Assembly: GCA_027489955.1 (NCBI GenBank)
Contig: JAIXYZ010000013.1
Coordinates: forward strand, 1,178,001 to 1,242,000
DNA length: 64,000 nt
Source of the DNA: Hyphomicrobiales bacterium
GTDB taxonomy: Bacteria; Pseudomonadota; Alphaproteobacteria; Rhizobiales; Beijerinckiaceae
Direction: 5' to 3'
Shown: piece after piece, positions 28,728 through 38,819 of the stretch
Position numbering within the stretch: the first letter of the stretch is position 1
Layout of the letters: every line of letters begins with the position of its first letter
Notes under the pieces: generated by a model
Seen by the model: the letters and a program-made list of their open reading frames with translations, nothing else
Told to the model about the DNA's origin: nothing
Databases searched by the model: none
Translations under genes and position numbers: made by a program

Positions 28728-29480
28728 CTAGCGGCCGGACAGCCAGGCCACGACCTCGCCCGCGCCCTTGGTCGGCGTGTCGCGATGGCCCGCGGCGATC
28801 GTGATGGTGCGCCCGCCCACCGGCACCCGCTGCGCCGGGCGGTCGTCGCTGCCGATCAGCCAGAGGATGGGCGCCCTCACCCGCCCGGCCGTGCGGCTCA
28901 TATGCGCCGGCCCGTCGGGATCGAAGAAGCTGTCATAGGCGGCGGCCGTGGTCGTGATCTCGTAGGTCTGGCCCTGGTTGAAATCGGTGAAGCGCGCGCG
29001 CTCCCCGCCGCGGCCGGCGGCCACCATGCCCTTGGCCCGCGCCAGGCTGTCGCCCGCCACGGTGACGATGAATTCCGGCCGGTGGCCGGGGGCCATGGCG
29101 ATCACGGCGTCGACGCCGCCGAACTTGGCCGCATAGCCCAGCGATACGTTGGCGCCGAGGCTGTGGCCGGCCAGCGCCACCTTGCGCGCGCCCTGCGCCC
29201 GCACCGCGGCGATGGCGCGGGCCACCTCGGCCAGCGTCTCGTCATAGGTGCGGTAGCTGCTCGCCCACGACATGCGGGGAATGGTGGTGACGGCGCCGGC
29301 GCTCTTGAGCTGGCGGTCGATGGCGTTGAGCGGGCCGGTCCCGCCGGCCTTGCCGTGGATGAGGACGACGCCCCATCCGGCGAGCGAACCGCCCTGGGCC
29401 AGCCCTACGGCGGGCAGGAGCGGCGCTGCGGCGAGCGAGGCAAGGCCGGTCAGCGCGGCGCGGCGGGTCATCAGGGTCAT
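28728..29480 (-). CDS. Exported alpha/beta hydrolase (Tat-like signal), paralogue
   Basis: A 250-aa paralogue of the downstream gene with GWGVVLIHGKA, the GHSLGAN nucleophile elbow and AAGHRDTP near the end. The N-terminus MTRRAALTGLASLAAAPLLP carries twin arginines and looks like a Tat signal, whereas its neighbour has a Sec signal. The pair probably arose by tandem duplication and is separated by 59 bp on the same strand. Confidence 0.8.
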   Translation of the reverse strand: MTLMTRRAALTGLASLAAAPLLPAVGLAQGGSLAGWGVVLIHGKAGGTGPLNAIDRQLKSAGAVTTIPRMSWASSYRTYDETLAEVARAIAAVRAQGARKVALAGHSLGANVSLGYAAKFGGVDAVIAMAPGHRPEFIVTVAGDSLARAKGMVAAGRGGERARFTDFNQGQTYEITTTAAAYDSFFDPDGPAHMSRTAGRVRAPILWLIGSDDRPAQRVPVGGRTITIAAGHRDTPTKGAGEVVAWLSGR

Positions 29481-29534
29481 GGCGTAGGGGTCTCCATCCT
29501 CGACGCCGACAGTCCGACGGCAGACGCCCTTGCG

Positions 29535-29675
29535 TCAATCGCCTTCGCGCGTCCCCGTGGTGCGGTCGGCCCGGCGGATATCCGCCGTCGACAGGTCGGC
29601 CCAGGCGAGCGCCACGCCGAACGTCAGGAAGACGCAGACGACGCCGCTGAGGATGAGGATGGACTGGGTGCTCAT
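29535..29675 (-). CDS. Small single-span membrane protein (46 aa)
   Basis: ATG at 29675 with GGGAGG 6 nt upstream, a strong ribosome site. MSTQSILILSGVVCVFLTFG begins a membrane helix, followed by ALAWADLSTADIRRAD and a polar end. No named family. It precedes the hydrolase pair on the same strand and might share its transcript. Confidence 0.65.
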   Translation of the reverse strand: MSTQSILILSGVVCVFLTFGVALAWADLSTADIRRADRTTGTREGD

Positions 29676-29835
29676 GGAACGCCTCCCGCTCGAGCGCGCT
29701 TCAGGCTAGGCTCGCCGCCTCACATGTCCTTGATCCAGGCCAAGCCCGTGCGGGCCGCCCGAAGCGGAACGCCGACCGGCGGCCGGCGTTGACGCGCAGT
29801 CGCCACCCGTCTCCCCCACGCCCCGCGAGGCCGCC

Positions 29836-31155
29836 ATGTCCGCAACGCCCCGTCTCACCGCAGCCGCGGTCCTCGTCCTCGCGCTCGCCGCCTGCGGCGA
29901 GGAAGCCACCGTCCCGGTGGAGAAGGGCTATGGCCCCAGCCCGACGCTGCCCAAGCCCAACGCCACGCTCCTGCCCACGGTGAACATCGCCAAGGCCGTC
30001 GGCTGGCCCGATGGCGGCAAGCCGGTGGCTGCGCAGGGGCTGAAGGTCGAGGCATTCGCCGGCGGCCTGGACCATCCGCGCGAGCTGCTCGTCCTGCCCA
30101 ATGGCGACGTGCTGGTGACGGAGACGAACGCGCCGCCGCGCGAGCGCGCCAACGAGGGCATCAAGGGCTTCGTCCAGGGGCTGGTGATGAAGCGGGCCGG
30201 CGCGGGCGTGCCCAGCGCCAACCGCATCTCCCTGCTGCGCGACGCCGACGGCGACGGCCGGGCGGAGATGCGCACCGCGTTCCTCACGGGGCTCAACTCG
30301 CCCTACGGCATGGCGCTGGTGGGCGACACCCTCTACGTCGCCAACACCGACGCCATCATGGCCTTCCCCTATCGCGAGGGCGCGACGCGGATCACCGAGC
30401 CGGGGCGCAAGATCGCAGACCTCCCCGCCGGCGAGATCAACTACCACTGGACCAAGAGCCTGATCGCCAGCCCGGATGGGCGCACCCTCTATGCGACGGT
30501 CGGCTCCAACAGCAATGTCGGCGACAAGGGCCTGGAGAACGAGGTCAACCGCGCCGCCGTGCTGCGCATCGACGTGGCCACCGGCCGCACCGACCTGTTC
30601 GCCTCCGGCCTGCGCAATCCCAACGGCCTGTCCCGCGAGCCGCAGACCGGGGCGCTGTGGGTCGTCGTCAACGAGCGCGACGAGATCGGCTCCGACCTCG
30701 TGCCCGACTACATGACGTCGGTGCGGGAGGGCGGCTTCTACGGCTGGCCCTGGTCCTATTACGGGCAGCACGTGGACGAGCGGGTGAAGCCGCCGCGGCC
30801 GGACATGGTCGCCAGGGCCATCGTGCCGGACTATGCGCTCGGCGCCCACACCGCCTCGCTGGGCCTCACGTTCTACGAGGCGCAGCTCCTGCCGGAGACC
30901 TATCGCGGCGGCGCATTCATCGGCCAGCACGGCTCTTGGAACCGCAAGCCGCGCAGCGGCTACAAGGTCGTGTACGTGCCGTTCAAGGACGGCAAGCCCT
31001 CCGGCCCTCCCGTCGACATCCTCACCGGCTTCGTCGACGAGAAGGCCGATCAGGCCATGGGCCGCCCGGTGGGCGTGCGGGTCGACAAGGCCGGCGCCCT
31101 CCTCGTCGCCGACGACGTGGGCAACATCGTCTGGCGGGTCGTGCCGGCCAACTGA
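29836..31155 (+). CDS. Lipoprotein PQQ-dependent sugar dehydrogenase-like protein
   Basis: A 439-aa beta-propeller of the glucose/sorbosone dehydrogenase family. A lipobox (LALAAC) at about residues 15-20 suggests membrane anchoring in the periplasm. Motifs include [68 protein letters not shown] and [16 protein letters not shown], the usual calcium/PQQ shell. Such proteins oxidise aldoses or sorbosone; the substrate here is unknown, and no PQQ synthesis gene is nearby. Confidence 0.88.
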   Translation: MSATPRLTAAAVLVLALAACGEEATVPVEKGYGPSPTLPKPNATLLPTVNIAKAVGWPDGGKPVAAQGLKVEAFAGGLDHPRELLVLPNGDVLVTETNAPPRERANEGIKGFVQGLVMKRAGAGVPSANRISLLRDADGDGRAEMRTAFLTGLNSPYGMALVGDTLYVANTDAIMAFPYREGATRITEPGRKIADLPAGEINYHWTKSLIASPDGRTLYATVGSNSNVGDKGLENEVNRAAVLRIDVATGRTDLFASGLRNPNGLSREPQTGALWVVVNERDEIGSDLVPDYMTSVREGGFYGWPWSYYGQHVDERVKPPRPDMVARAIVPDYALGAHTASLGLTFYEAQLLPETYRGGAFIGQHGSWNRKPRSGYKVVYVPFKDGKPSGPPVDILTGFVDEKADQAMGRPVGVRVDKAGALLVADDVGNIVWRVVPAN

Positions 31156-31204
31156 CCGCAAGGCCCGTGTGGAAACACTAGTTCGGACAATAATCCTACA
31201 GGTA

Positions 31205-31283
31205 CAAAAACCTATTGATGGGTTTTGCAGCCTTTCCGCGCTGGGCCGAACGGCCCGTTAGTGGATCGGAAAGGCCTGCCTAC
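31205..31283 (+). ncRNA. Strongly structured intergenic element
   Basis: Two consecutive hairpins: CAAAAACC/GGGTTTTG (31205-31226), then a long one whose outer arms GCAGCCTTTCCG (31227-31238) and CGGAAAGGCCTGC (31267-31279) pair over 12 bp with one bulge and enclose GGGCC-gaac-GGCCC (31243-31256). CTACCCTTTTC follows. It may terminate the sugar dehydrogenase message, or be a small RNA or leader structure. No coding frame explains it. Confidence 0.4.
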
Positions 31284-31347
31284 CCTTTTCGCACCTGCAA
31301 CAATTGCGGCGAATCCGCGGCCGCCTGACGCATGGCTGCCGCATCAA

Positions 31348-31362
31348 TTAACAGTCTGTTAG
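31348..31362. promoter_or_regulatory. CtrA-like site upstream of the DUF1127 gene
   Basis: TTAA-N7-TTAG matches the alphaproteobacterial CtrA consensus TTAA-N7-TTAA at 7 of 8 fixed positions. The same bases form the palindrome TAACA-gtc-TGTTA (31349-31361), so another regulator is equally possible. Confidence 0.3.
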
Positions 31363-31500
31363 CCTTAGATTTGCATGGAACGCATAGCTGATCCCTGCGG
31401 ATTGCGCTTTTGCGCGGCACGGGTCGCACCTATCTTGTGCATCGCAACAACTGATGTGTGTCGTTCACGACGCTCCTGCGTCGCAAAAAGGAGAAGACCA

Positions 31501-31659
31501 ATGTTCGTTTCGATGATCGCCGCCAAGGTCCGTGCCTGGTTCCGTTATCGCGAGACCGTGCGCGAGCTGTCGCGCCTGACGGATCGCGAGCTCAACGATC
31601 TGGGCATCGCCCGCTACGAGATCCCCTTCGTCGCCCGGTCGCACGCGACCGTCGCGTAA
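31501..31659 (+). CDS. DUF1127 small protein
   Basis: A 52-aa product, [20 protein letters not shown] then [20 protein letters not shown], the classic arginine-rich DUF1127 (YjiS-like) pattern. Small DUF1127 proteins in alphaproteobacteria have been linked to RNA and phosphate or carbon homeostasis. AGGAG at 31489-31493 is well placed before the ATG; an in-frame ATG at 31375 is less likely. The region before it is unusually structured. Confidence 0.88.
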   Translation: MFVSMIAAKVRAWFRYRETVRELSRLTDRELNDLGIARYEIPFVARSHATVA

Positions 31660-31741
31660 GGCGAAAGCGGGCCGGTTCGTCCGGCCTGTCATCCGCGTCC
31701 GGCTGCAGCGCGCCCTCCCCGCGCCGCCGGACCGCGTGAAA

Positions 31742-31784
31742 CCGAACGCCCGCCCTCCTCCCGGGGCGGGCGTTCGGCGTTTTC
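31742..31784 (+). terminator. Strong terminator after the DUF1127 gene
   Basis: CCGAACGCCCGCCC (31742-31755) pairs perfectly with GGGCGGGCGTTCGG (31764-31777) over 14 bp with an 8-nt loop, followed by CGTTTT. Confidence 0.85.
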
Positions 31785-31837
31785 GAAGGGCATTCCGCCG
31801 ACTTGACCATCGCGGCGGCTGCGGACACATGGATGGC

Positions 31838-33274
31838 ATGACACACCAGCCCATCCACGTCGTCGGCGGCGGCCTTGCCGGGTCGGAAGCCGCCTGGCAG
31901 ATCGCCTCGGCCGGCGTTCCCGTCGTGCTCCACGAGATGCGCCCCGTGCGCGGGACCGACGCCCACCACACCGACGGGCTCGCGGAGCTCGTCTGCTCCA
32001 ATTCGTTCCGCTCCGACGATGCGGGCACCAACGCCGTCGGCCTGCTCCACCAGGAAATGCGCACGCTCGGTTCGCTCATCATGGCGAAGGGCGACGCGCA
32101 CCAGGTGCCCGCCGGCGGCGCGCTCGCCGTGGATCGCGTCGGCTTCTCGCAAGCCGTCACCGCCGCGCTGGAAGCCCATCCGCTCGTCACCATCGCCCGC
32201 GAGGAGATCGCCGGCCTGCCGCCGGAAGAGTGGGACAGCGTCATCGTGGCGACGGGACCCCTCACCTCGCCGGCGCTGGCCTCGGCCATTCTCGCCCTCA
32301 CCGGGGAGAAGGAGCTGGCCTTCTTCGACGCCATCGCCCCGATCGTCCACCGCGACTCCATCGACATGGACAAGGCCTGGTTCCAGTCCCGCTACGACAA
32401 GGCGGGTCCGGGCGGCACGGGCGCGGATTACATCAACTGCCCCCTTTCGGAGGACCAGTACCGCGCCTTCGTCCAGGGCCTCATCGATGGCGAGAAGACG
32501 TCCTTCCGCGAATGGGAGGCCAACACGCCCTATTTCGACGGATGCCTGCCCATCGAGGTCATGGCGGAGCGCGGGGCCGAAACGCTGCGGTTCGGACCGA
32601 TGAAGCCTGTCGGCCTGACGAACCCCCACGCACCCGGCGTGAAGCCCTATGCGGTCGTGCAGCTGCGCCAGGACAACGCGCTGGGCACGCTGTTCAACAT
32701 GGTCGGGTTCCAGACCAAGCTGAAATATGCCGAGCAGGTGCGCCTGTTCCGCACCATTCCGGGCCTGGAGAATGCAGAGTTCGCCCGCCTCGGCGGATTG
32801 CACCGCAACACCTACCTCAACTCGCCAAGGCTCCTGGATCGCAGCTTGCGCCTCAAGGCCGCGCCCCGGCTGCGCTTCGCCGGCCAGATCACCGGCTGCG
32901 AGGGATATGTGGAAAGCGCGGCGGTCGGCCTCCTGGCCGGACGGCTCGCGGCCGCCGAGCGGCTCGGCGTTCCCCTGACCGTCCCGCCGCAGACGACGGC
33001 GCTGGGGGCGCTGATCGCCCACATCACCGGCGGCCACATCGCGGTCGACGGCGAAGACGCGGCCACGCCGCGCTCCTTCCAGCCGATGAACGTCAATTTC
33101 GGCCTCTTCCCGCCGCTGGAGCGGATGCCCAAGGCAGAGAACGGCAAGAAGCTGCGCGGTACCGAAAAGGCGCTGGCGAAGAAGCGCGCGCTAACCGATC
33201 GCGCGCGGGCCGATCTCGCGGCCTGGCTGGCGCCGGAGATGGCGGCTGCCGGCCGCAGCGGCCAGGCCGCCTAG
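31838..33274 (+). CDS. trmFO: Methylenetetrahydrofolate-tRNA (uracil-54-C5) methyltransferase
   Basis: A 478-aa flavoenzyme making m5U54 (ribothymidine) in tRNA with folate as carbon donor. The FAD-binding N-terminus is [16 protein letters not shown], followed by [50 protein letters not shown] and [20 protein letters not shown], all typical. An ATG nine bases earlier (31829) is also possible. It converges on the squalene/phytoene synthase family gene. Confidence 0.96.
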   Translation: MTHQPIHVVGGGLAGSEAAWQIASAGVPVVLHEMRPVRGTDAHHTDGLAELVCSNSFRSDDAGTNAVGLLHQEMRTLGSLIMAKGDAHQVPAGGALAVDRVGFSQAVTAALEAHPLVTIAREEIAGLPPEEWDSVIVATGPLTSPALASAILALTGEKELAFFDAIAPIVHRDSIDMDKAWFQSRYDKAGPGGTGADYINCPLSEDQYRAFVQGLIDGEKTSFREWEANTPYFDGCLPIEVMAERGAETLRFGPMKPVGLTNPHAPGVKPYAVVQLRQDNALGTLFNMVGFQTKLKYAEQVRLFRTIPGLENAEFARLGGLHRNTYLNSPRLLDRSLRLKAAPRLRFAGQITGCEGYVESAAVGLLAGRLAAAERLGVPLTVPPQTTALGALIAHITGGHIAVDGEDAATPRSFQPMNVNFGLFPPLERMPKAENGKKLRGTEKALAKKRALTDRARADLAAWLAPEMAAAGRSGQAA

Positions 33275-33342
33275 ACTATCGGCTGCGGTCCGCTTGCGTT
33301 CGATCCGCCGCAATCATGGGAGGGTGGCGCGAAGCCGCGCCG

Positions 33343-34200
33343 TCACACCCGCCCGAAGCGCCGGGCGAAGCGCCACATGGATGCAAGGTTCAGCCAGCCG
33401 GCCCGCTCGACCGGGCTGTGCAGGGGCTGGTAGTCACGGCGCTCCATTCGCTTGAGGTAAGGCTCGACCAGAGCCAGCGGCAGGAAGGCCGGCGCCACCG
33501 TGTCGGGCAGGCCGGGCAGTCCCGCCTTGGCCTCAGTGAGATGGCGCCGTGCCGTGGCACGCAATTCCGCGAGGGCGGCGGTCAGACCCGGCCCACCGCG
33601 CCCGGTGACGATGTCGTCCCGCACGACGCCGTGGCGCGCGAGCACGTCGCCCGGCAGGTAGACCTGCCCGCGGCGTGCATGGAACGGGAGCGAGCGCATC
33701 AGGCCTGCGAGCGCGATGGCGACCCCAGCATGGCCGGCGGCCGCGGCGCCCCCCGGATCCCGGCCATCGTTCAGGACGAGACTGCCGAGGCGCACCAGCG
33801 CGGACGAAGTCTCCCCCGCATAGCCCTCGAGGTCGGCGAGGGACGGCATCGGATCGTCGTACAGGTCGAAGATGCGCGCATCGATCGCCGCGTGGAAGGG
33901 CGCGAGCGGCAGGCGCGCCCGCTCAATCGTCGCCAGGAGAGCCGGAACGACCGGATGGCCGGACGCGTCGCCCACCGCCGTGCCGTTGAGCGCGTCGCGC
34001 CACCATTGCAGGCGCAGCTCCCCCGCCATCGGCTCGCGGATGGCGTCGCGGACGCGGCCGATCTCGGCGTTGAAGGCGGCGAGCGCCAGCAGGCCCTGGC
34101 GCTGCGGCTCGGGCGCGAACAGGGCAGCCCGGTAGCGGTCGGGATCGGTCTGGCGGACGAGGTCCGCGCAATGGGCGAAGGAGGCGTCGAGCGCCGTCAC
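33343..34200 (-). CDS. Squalene/phytoene synthase family protein (NDUFAF6-like)
   Basis: A 285-aa all-helical protein of the trans-isoprenyl synthase family. It carries ALAAFNAEIGRVRDAIREP near residue 40 and LEGYAGETSSALVRLGSL with AGVAIALAGLMRSLPFHARR in the middle. The first aspartate-rich motif is atypical, as in the mitochondrial complex I assembly factor NDUFAF6, so true prenyl synthase activity is doubtful. The GTG start overlaps the stop of the Mth938-type gene (GTGA), a gene resembling NDUFAF3, which supports a complex I assembly role. It is the last gene of the yajC-secDF cluster. Confidence 0.75.
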   Translation of the reverse strand: MTALDASFAHCADLVRQTDPDRYRAALFAPEPQRQGLLALAAFNAEIGRVRDAIREPMAGELRLQWWRDALNGTAVGDASGHPVVPALLATIERARLPLAPFHAAIDARIFDLYDDPMPSLADLEGYAGETSSALVRLGSLVLNDGRDPGGAAAAGHAGVAIALAGLMRSLPFHARRGQVYLPGDVLARHGVVRDDIVTGRGGPGLTAALAELRATARRHLTEAKAGLPGLPDTVAPAFLPLALVEPYLKRMERRDYQPLHSPVERAGWLNLASMWRFARRFGRV

Positions 34201-34583
34201 GGCACGGCCACGAAGGCGGCGGCGACCCGCCGGTTCTCCGCGACGAGGACGTTGTAGGTCCGCACCGCGGCCGCCGTCGCCATGGTCTCGAAAGGAATGC
34301 CCGCCTCGGACAGAAGCGTCCGCGTCTCCCGCGGCAGCACGGCCATGTCCCGGCCGGCGCCGATCAGCAGGAGCTCGATGTCGGCCGCCTCGTCGACGAC
34401 GGGCGCGAAGAGCCCCGGCGCAAGGCCGCCGCCCTCGATCGCCTCCCAGGCGTGCATCCCCGACGGCAGGACGAGGATGGAGCCGCGATGGGACATGTCG
34501 CCGAAGCGGAAGCCGCCGGAGCCGTAGCTGTCGATCGGCTCGCGGCCGGGCAGGAAGCGCCGCTCGCCGTCCCGGCCGGCCAT
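34197..34583 (-). CDS. Mth938-domain (DUF498, NDUFAF3-like) protein
   Basis: A 128-aa protein with the Mth938 fold pattern: IDSYGSGGFRFGDMSHRGS, ILVLPSGMHAW, IELLLIGAGRDMAVLP, LSEAGIPFETMATAAAVRTYNVLVAENRRVAAAFVAV. The mitochondrial homologue NDUFAF3 assists complex I assembly. Its ATG lies one base from the secF stop, and its stop overlaps the next start by 4 nt, so it is translated with both neighbours. Confidence 0.87.
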   Translation of the reverse strand: MAGRDGERRFLPGREPIDSYGSGGFRFGDMSHRGSILVLPSGMHAWEAIEGGGLAPGLFAPVVDEAADIELLLIGAGRDMAVLPRETRTLLSEAGIPFETMATAAAVRTYNVLVAENRRVAAAFVAVP

Positions 34584-34584
34584 G

Positions 34585-35535
34585 TCAGCGCGTCTCGGCC
34601 GACGCCTTGACCGCCTCGGCCACGCCGTCCTTGCGGCCGAACTCGCCGTGGATGCCCAGATAGATCAGCACCGGCGAGGAGATATACATGGCCGAATAGG
34701 TGCAGATCGCGATGCCGGCGAGCATCACCAGGGCAAAGCCCTCGATCGCCGGACCGCCGAAGATCACGAGCGCCAGCAGCGAGAGGAACGTCGTGGTGGC
34801 CGTCATCGCGGTGCGCGACAGCGTCGAGTTGATCGACAGGTCGAGCAGTTCCTGCATCGGCATCGTCTTGTAGCGGCGCAGCAGCTCGCGGGTCCGGTCA
34901 AACACTACCACGGTTTCGTTCAGTGAGTACCCGATGATCGTCAGGATGGCGGCGATCGAGGTCATGTTGAACTCGATCTGCGTGACCAGGAAGAAGAACA
35001 CCGTGAGCACGATGTCGTGCAGCGTGCCAATGATCGCGCCGATGGCGAGCTGCGGCTCGAAGCGGAACCAGAGATAGGCCAGGACCGCGATGACGGCGAC
35101 GAGCGTGCCCAGCGTACCCGACTGGACGAGCTCACCCGAGACGCGCGGGCCGACGGTCTCGACGCGCCGGAACTCGTAGGTCGATTCCAGCGCCGCGCGC
35201 GCCTTGCGCACCACCTCCGCCTGGGCGATCTCGCCGCCGGGCTGGATCGGGATGCGCAGGGACAGGCCGCCGGCATCGCCGAATTCCTGGACCTCCGGCT
35301 CGCCCTCTCCGAACGTCGCGGCCACCTGGCGCACCGCGCCGATATCGGCGCGGCCGGCCTTGGCCTGCAGCTCGATCAGCGTGCCGCCCTTGAAGTCGAT
35401 GCCGAAATTGAGGCCGACCGTCAGGAACAGGACCAGCGTGACGATCGAGACGATCGCCGAGAACGGGTAGCTGAACCGCCGGTAGCGGACGAACCGGAAC
35501 TTGGTGTCGTCGGGGACGATGCGAAGGAGTTTCAC
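34585..35535 (-). CDS. secF: Sec translocon accessory protein SecF
   Basis: A 316-aa inner-membrane protein that works with SecD to pull exported proteins across, using proton motive force. It has one N-terminal helix, a periplasmic loop (about 40-130) and five C-terminal helices. Signatures are GIDFKGGTLIE, ISGELV-like VSGELVQSGTLGTLVA and SLNETVVVFDRTRE. The frame stays open far upstream inside secD, but the GTG at 35535 with GGAG 8 nt upstream and 14 bp after secD is the real start. Confidence 0.96.
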   Translation of the reverse strand: MKLLRIVPDDTKFRFVRYRRFSYPFSAIVSIVTLVLFLTVGLNFGIDFKGGTLIELQAKAGRADIGAVRQVAATFGEGEPEVQEFGDAGGLSLRIPIQPGGEIAQAEVVRKARAALESTYEFRRVETVGPRVSGELVQSGTLGTLVAVIAVLAYLWFRFEPQLAIGAIIGTLHDIVLTVFFFLVTQIEFNMTSIAAILTIIGYSLNETVVVFDRTRELLRRYKTMPMQELLDLSINSTLSRTAMTATTTFLSLLALVIFGGPAIEGFALVMLAGIAICTYSAMYISSPVLIYLGIHGEFGRKDGVAEAVKASAETR

Positions 35536-35549
35536 CGGGTCGTCTCCGA

Positions 35550-37160
<1,611 letters not shown>

Positions 37161-37231
37161 TGCGTCGTCATTCCTGGGTCACGGCGCGGCGGCCCGAAGA
37201 CGCCGCGCCGGCCTGAAGTGGATCGGAAGCC

Positions 37232-37561
37232 TCAGGCCTTGACCGGCTCGCCCTTGGAGCGGACGTCTGCGATCATGCCCTTCACGGCCTTTACGCGCAC
37301 GCCATCGGAGATTTCCACCTCGATCTCGGGCTCGTCGCCGGCCTTGGTCACCTTGCCGACCAGGCCGCCCGACAGGACGACGGTGTCGCCGCGGCGGATG
37401 CCGTTGATCTTGGCCTGGTGCTCCTTCACGCGTTTCTGCTGCGGCCGGATGATAAGGAACCACATGATCACGAAGATCAGGACGAACGGCAGCATCTGGA
37501 AGAGGATGTCTCCACCGCCACCGGCGGCGGGAGCGGATTGCGCGAAGGCGGGCGTGATCAC
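37232..37561 (-). CDS. yajC: Preprotein translocase subunit YajC
   Basis: A 109-aa single-span protein of the SecDF-YajC complex. The membrane helix (LPFVLIFVIMWFLIIRP) is followed by QQKRVKEHQAKINGIRRGD and a small SH3-like domain (VVLSGGLVGKVTKAGDEPEIEV). The GTG at 37561 gives the normal family beginning; the longer frame to 38038 overlaps the divergent DUF815 gene. First gene of the cluster. Confidence 0.94.
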   Translation of the reverse strand: MITPAFAQSAPAAGGGGDILFQMLPFVLIFVIMWFLIIRPQQKRVKEHQAKINGIRRGDTVVLSGGLVGKVTKAGDEPEIEVEISDGVRVKAVKGMIADVRSKGEPVKA

Positions 37562-37721
37562 GGGTCGGGCTCCTGGGGCGCGCGGGGCGCTGGCGGCCCC
37601 GTCTTGAAAAGCGCGCGGACTATACCGGCCGATGCTCCGAAAGCAACGCCGCTTGGCATCGCCGCGCATGGACCGGGCGGTTTCGTCGCGATATCGAGAC
37701 GTCGCGACAGGGGAAACAGTG

Positions 37722-38606
37722 ATGACCGAACCGACTGCGCCGGGCCTTGATGCCGGCACCGCCCTGCTGGCCCGCATTGCGGAAGCGCTGGAGCGGCTCG
37801 CGCCGCCGGCGCGCGCCGTGCCCGACATGGGTGCCGCCGACGCCTTCGTGTGGCAGCCGCGCGGCGGGGTCCTCCAGCCCGTGCCGGTGGTGAACCGCGT
37901 CGAGATCGGGCTCCTGCACGGCATCGACCGCGTGCGCGACCAGCTGCACGACAACACGGCCCGGTTCGCCCGCGGCCTCCCCGCCAACAACGCCCTCCTC
38001 TGGGGCGCCCGGGGCATGGGCAAGTCGTCGCTGGTCAAGGCGGTTCATGCCGCGATCAACGCGGCCCGCGTCGACGGCGCGCGCCCGCTGAAGCTGGTGG
38101 AGATCCACCGCGAGGACGTGGAAAGCCTTCCCGAGCTGATGGCGATCCTGCGCGCCGATCCGCATCGCTTCGTGGTCTTCTGCGACGACCTGTCCTTCGA
38201 CCAGGACGACACGTCCTACAAGTCGCTGAAGGCGGCCCTGGAAGGCGGGCTCGAGGGCCGCCCGTCCAACGTCATCTTCTACGCCACCTCGAACCGGCGC
38301 CACCTCCTGCCCCGGGACATGCTCGACAACGAGCGCTCGACGGCGATCAATCCCGGCGAGGCGATCGAGGAGAAGGTGTCCCTGTCCGACCGGTTCGGCC
38401 TGTGGCTCGGCTTCCACAAGTGCAGCCAGGACGAATATCTCGCCATGGTCTTCGGCTATGCCGAGCGCTTCGGCCTCGATGGCGACCGCGAGCGCATCCG
38501 CGCCGAGGCGCTGGAATGGGCGACGACTCGCGGCGCCCGCTCCGGCCGGACCGCCTGGCAGTACATCCAGGACCTCGCCGGACGACTGGAAAAGCCGCTC
38601 GCCTAG
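37722..38606 (+). CDS. DUF815 AAA-type ATP-binding protein
   Basis: A 294-aa P-loop ATPase. Walker A is LLWGARGMGKSSLVKA (about residue 95), Walker B is RFVVFCDDLSFD, a sensor-like YATSNRRHLLPRD follows, and a C-terminal lid region ends the protein. DUF815 proteins are widespread and their substrate is unknown. The ATG at 37722 follows GGGGAAACAGTG; the frame opens earlier at 37632 but those residues overlap the yajC promoter region. It is divergent from yajC and converges on nlpD. Confidence 0.92.
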   Translation: MTEPTAPGLDAGTALLARIAEALERLAPPARAVPDMGAADAFVWQPRGGVLQPVPVVNRVEIGLLHGIDRVRDQLHDNTARFARGLPANNALLWGARGMGKSSLVKAVHAAINAARVDGARPLKLVEIHREDVESLPELMAILRADPHRFVVFCDDLSFDQDDTSYKSLKAALEGGLEGRPSNVIFYATSNRRHLLPRDMLDNERSTAINPGEAIEEKVSLSDRFGLWLGFHKCSQDEYLAMVFGYAERFGLDGDRERIRAEALEWATTRGARSGRTAWQYIQDLAGRLEKPLA

Positions 38607-38635
38607 CAAGCCTTCCAATCGAAAGTGTCGGCTGC

Positions 38636-38763
38636 CCAGCCTGCCCTCCATAAGGAAAGCGCCGGACGCTTCGGCTGCCCGGCCTGCCTTCCAAAGGGAA
38701 AGCGCCGGAGCTTCGGCTGCCGAGCCTGCCTTACAAAGGGAAAGCGCCGGCAGCTTCGGCTGC
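38636..38763. repeat. Tandem ~43-bp repeats between DUF815 and nlpD genes
   Basis: Three copies, 38636-38678 (43 nt), 38679-38720 (42 nt) and 38721-38763 (43 nt), each with GCCTGCC, a GGAAAGCGCCGG block and CTTCGGCTGC. A decayed fourth copy precedes them (38606-38635). The last copy merges into the nlpD terminator hairpin, and the other copies look like stepwise duplications of that terminator and tail. Spacing and sequence do not fit CRISPR. Confidence 0.75.
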
Positions 38764-38769
38764 CGGCGC
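38744..38769 (-). terminator. Terminator hairpin of nlpD
   Basis: GCGCCGGCAGC (38744-38754) and GCTGCCGGCGC (38759-38769) form a perfect 11-bp stem with a 4-nt loop. On the minus strand the tail TTTCCCTTT follows. It is 50 bp past the nlpD stop. Confidence 0.75.
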
Positions 38770-38819
38770 CTCTCGATTGGACGTCGACCGGGGTCTCGAG
38801 CGGCGACGCCCGCTACTCG

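Noticed and set aside
29701-31161. 486-codon minus-strand frame across the sugar dehydrogenase gene
   Set aside because: Antisense by-product; the plus-strand protein has a lipobox and clear propeller motifs.
38606-38769. CRISPR-like array
   Set aside because: Units are contiguous ~43-bp copies with no unique spacers; they fit terminator duplication.
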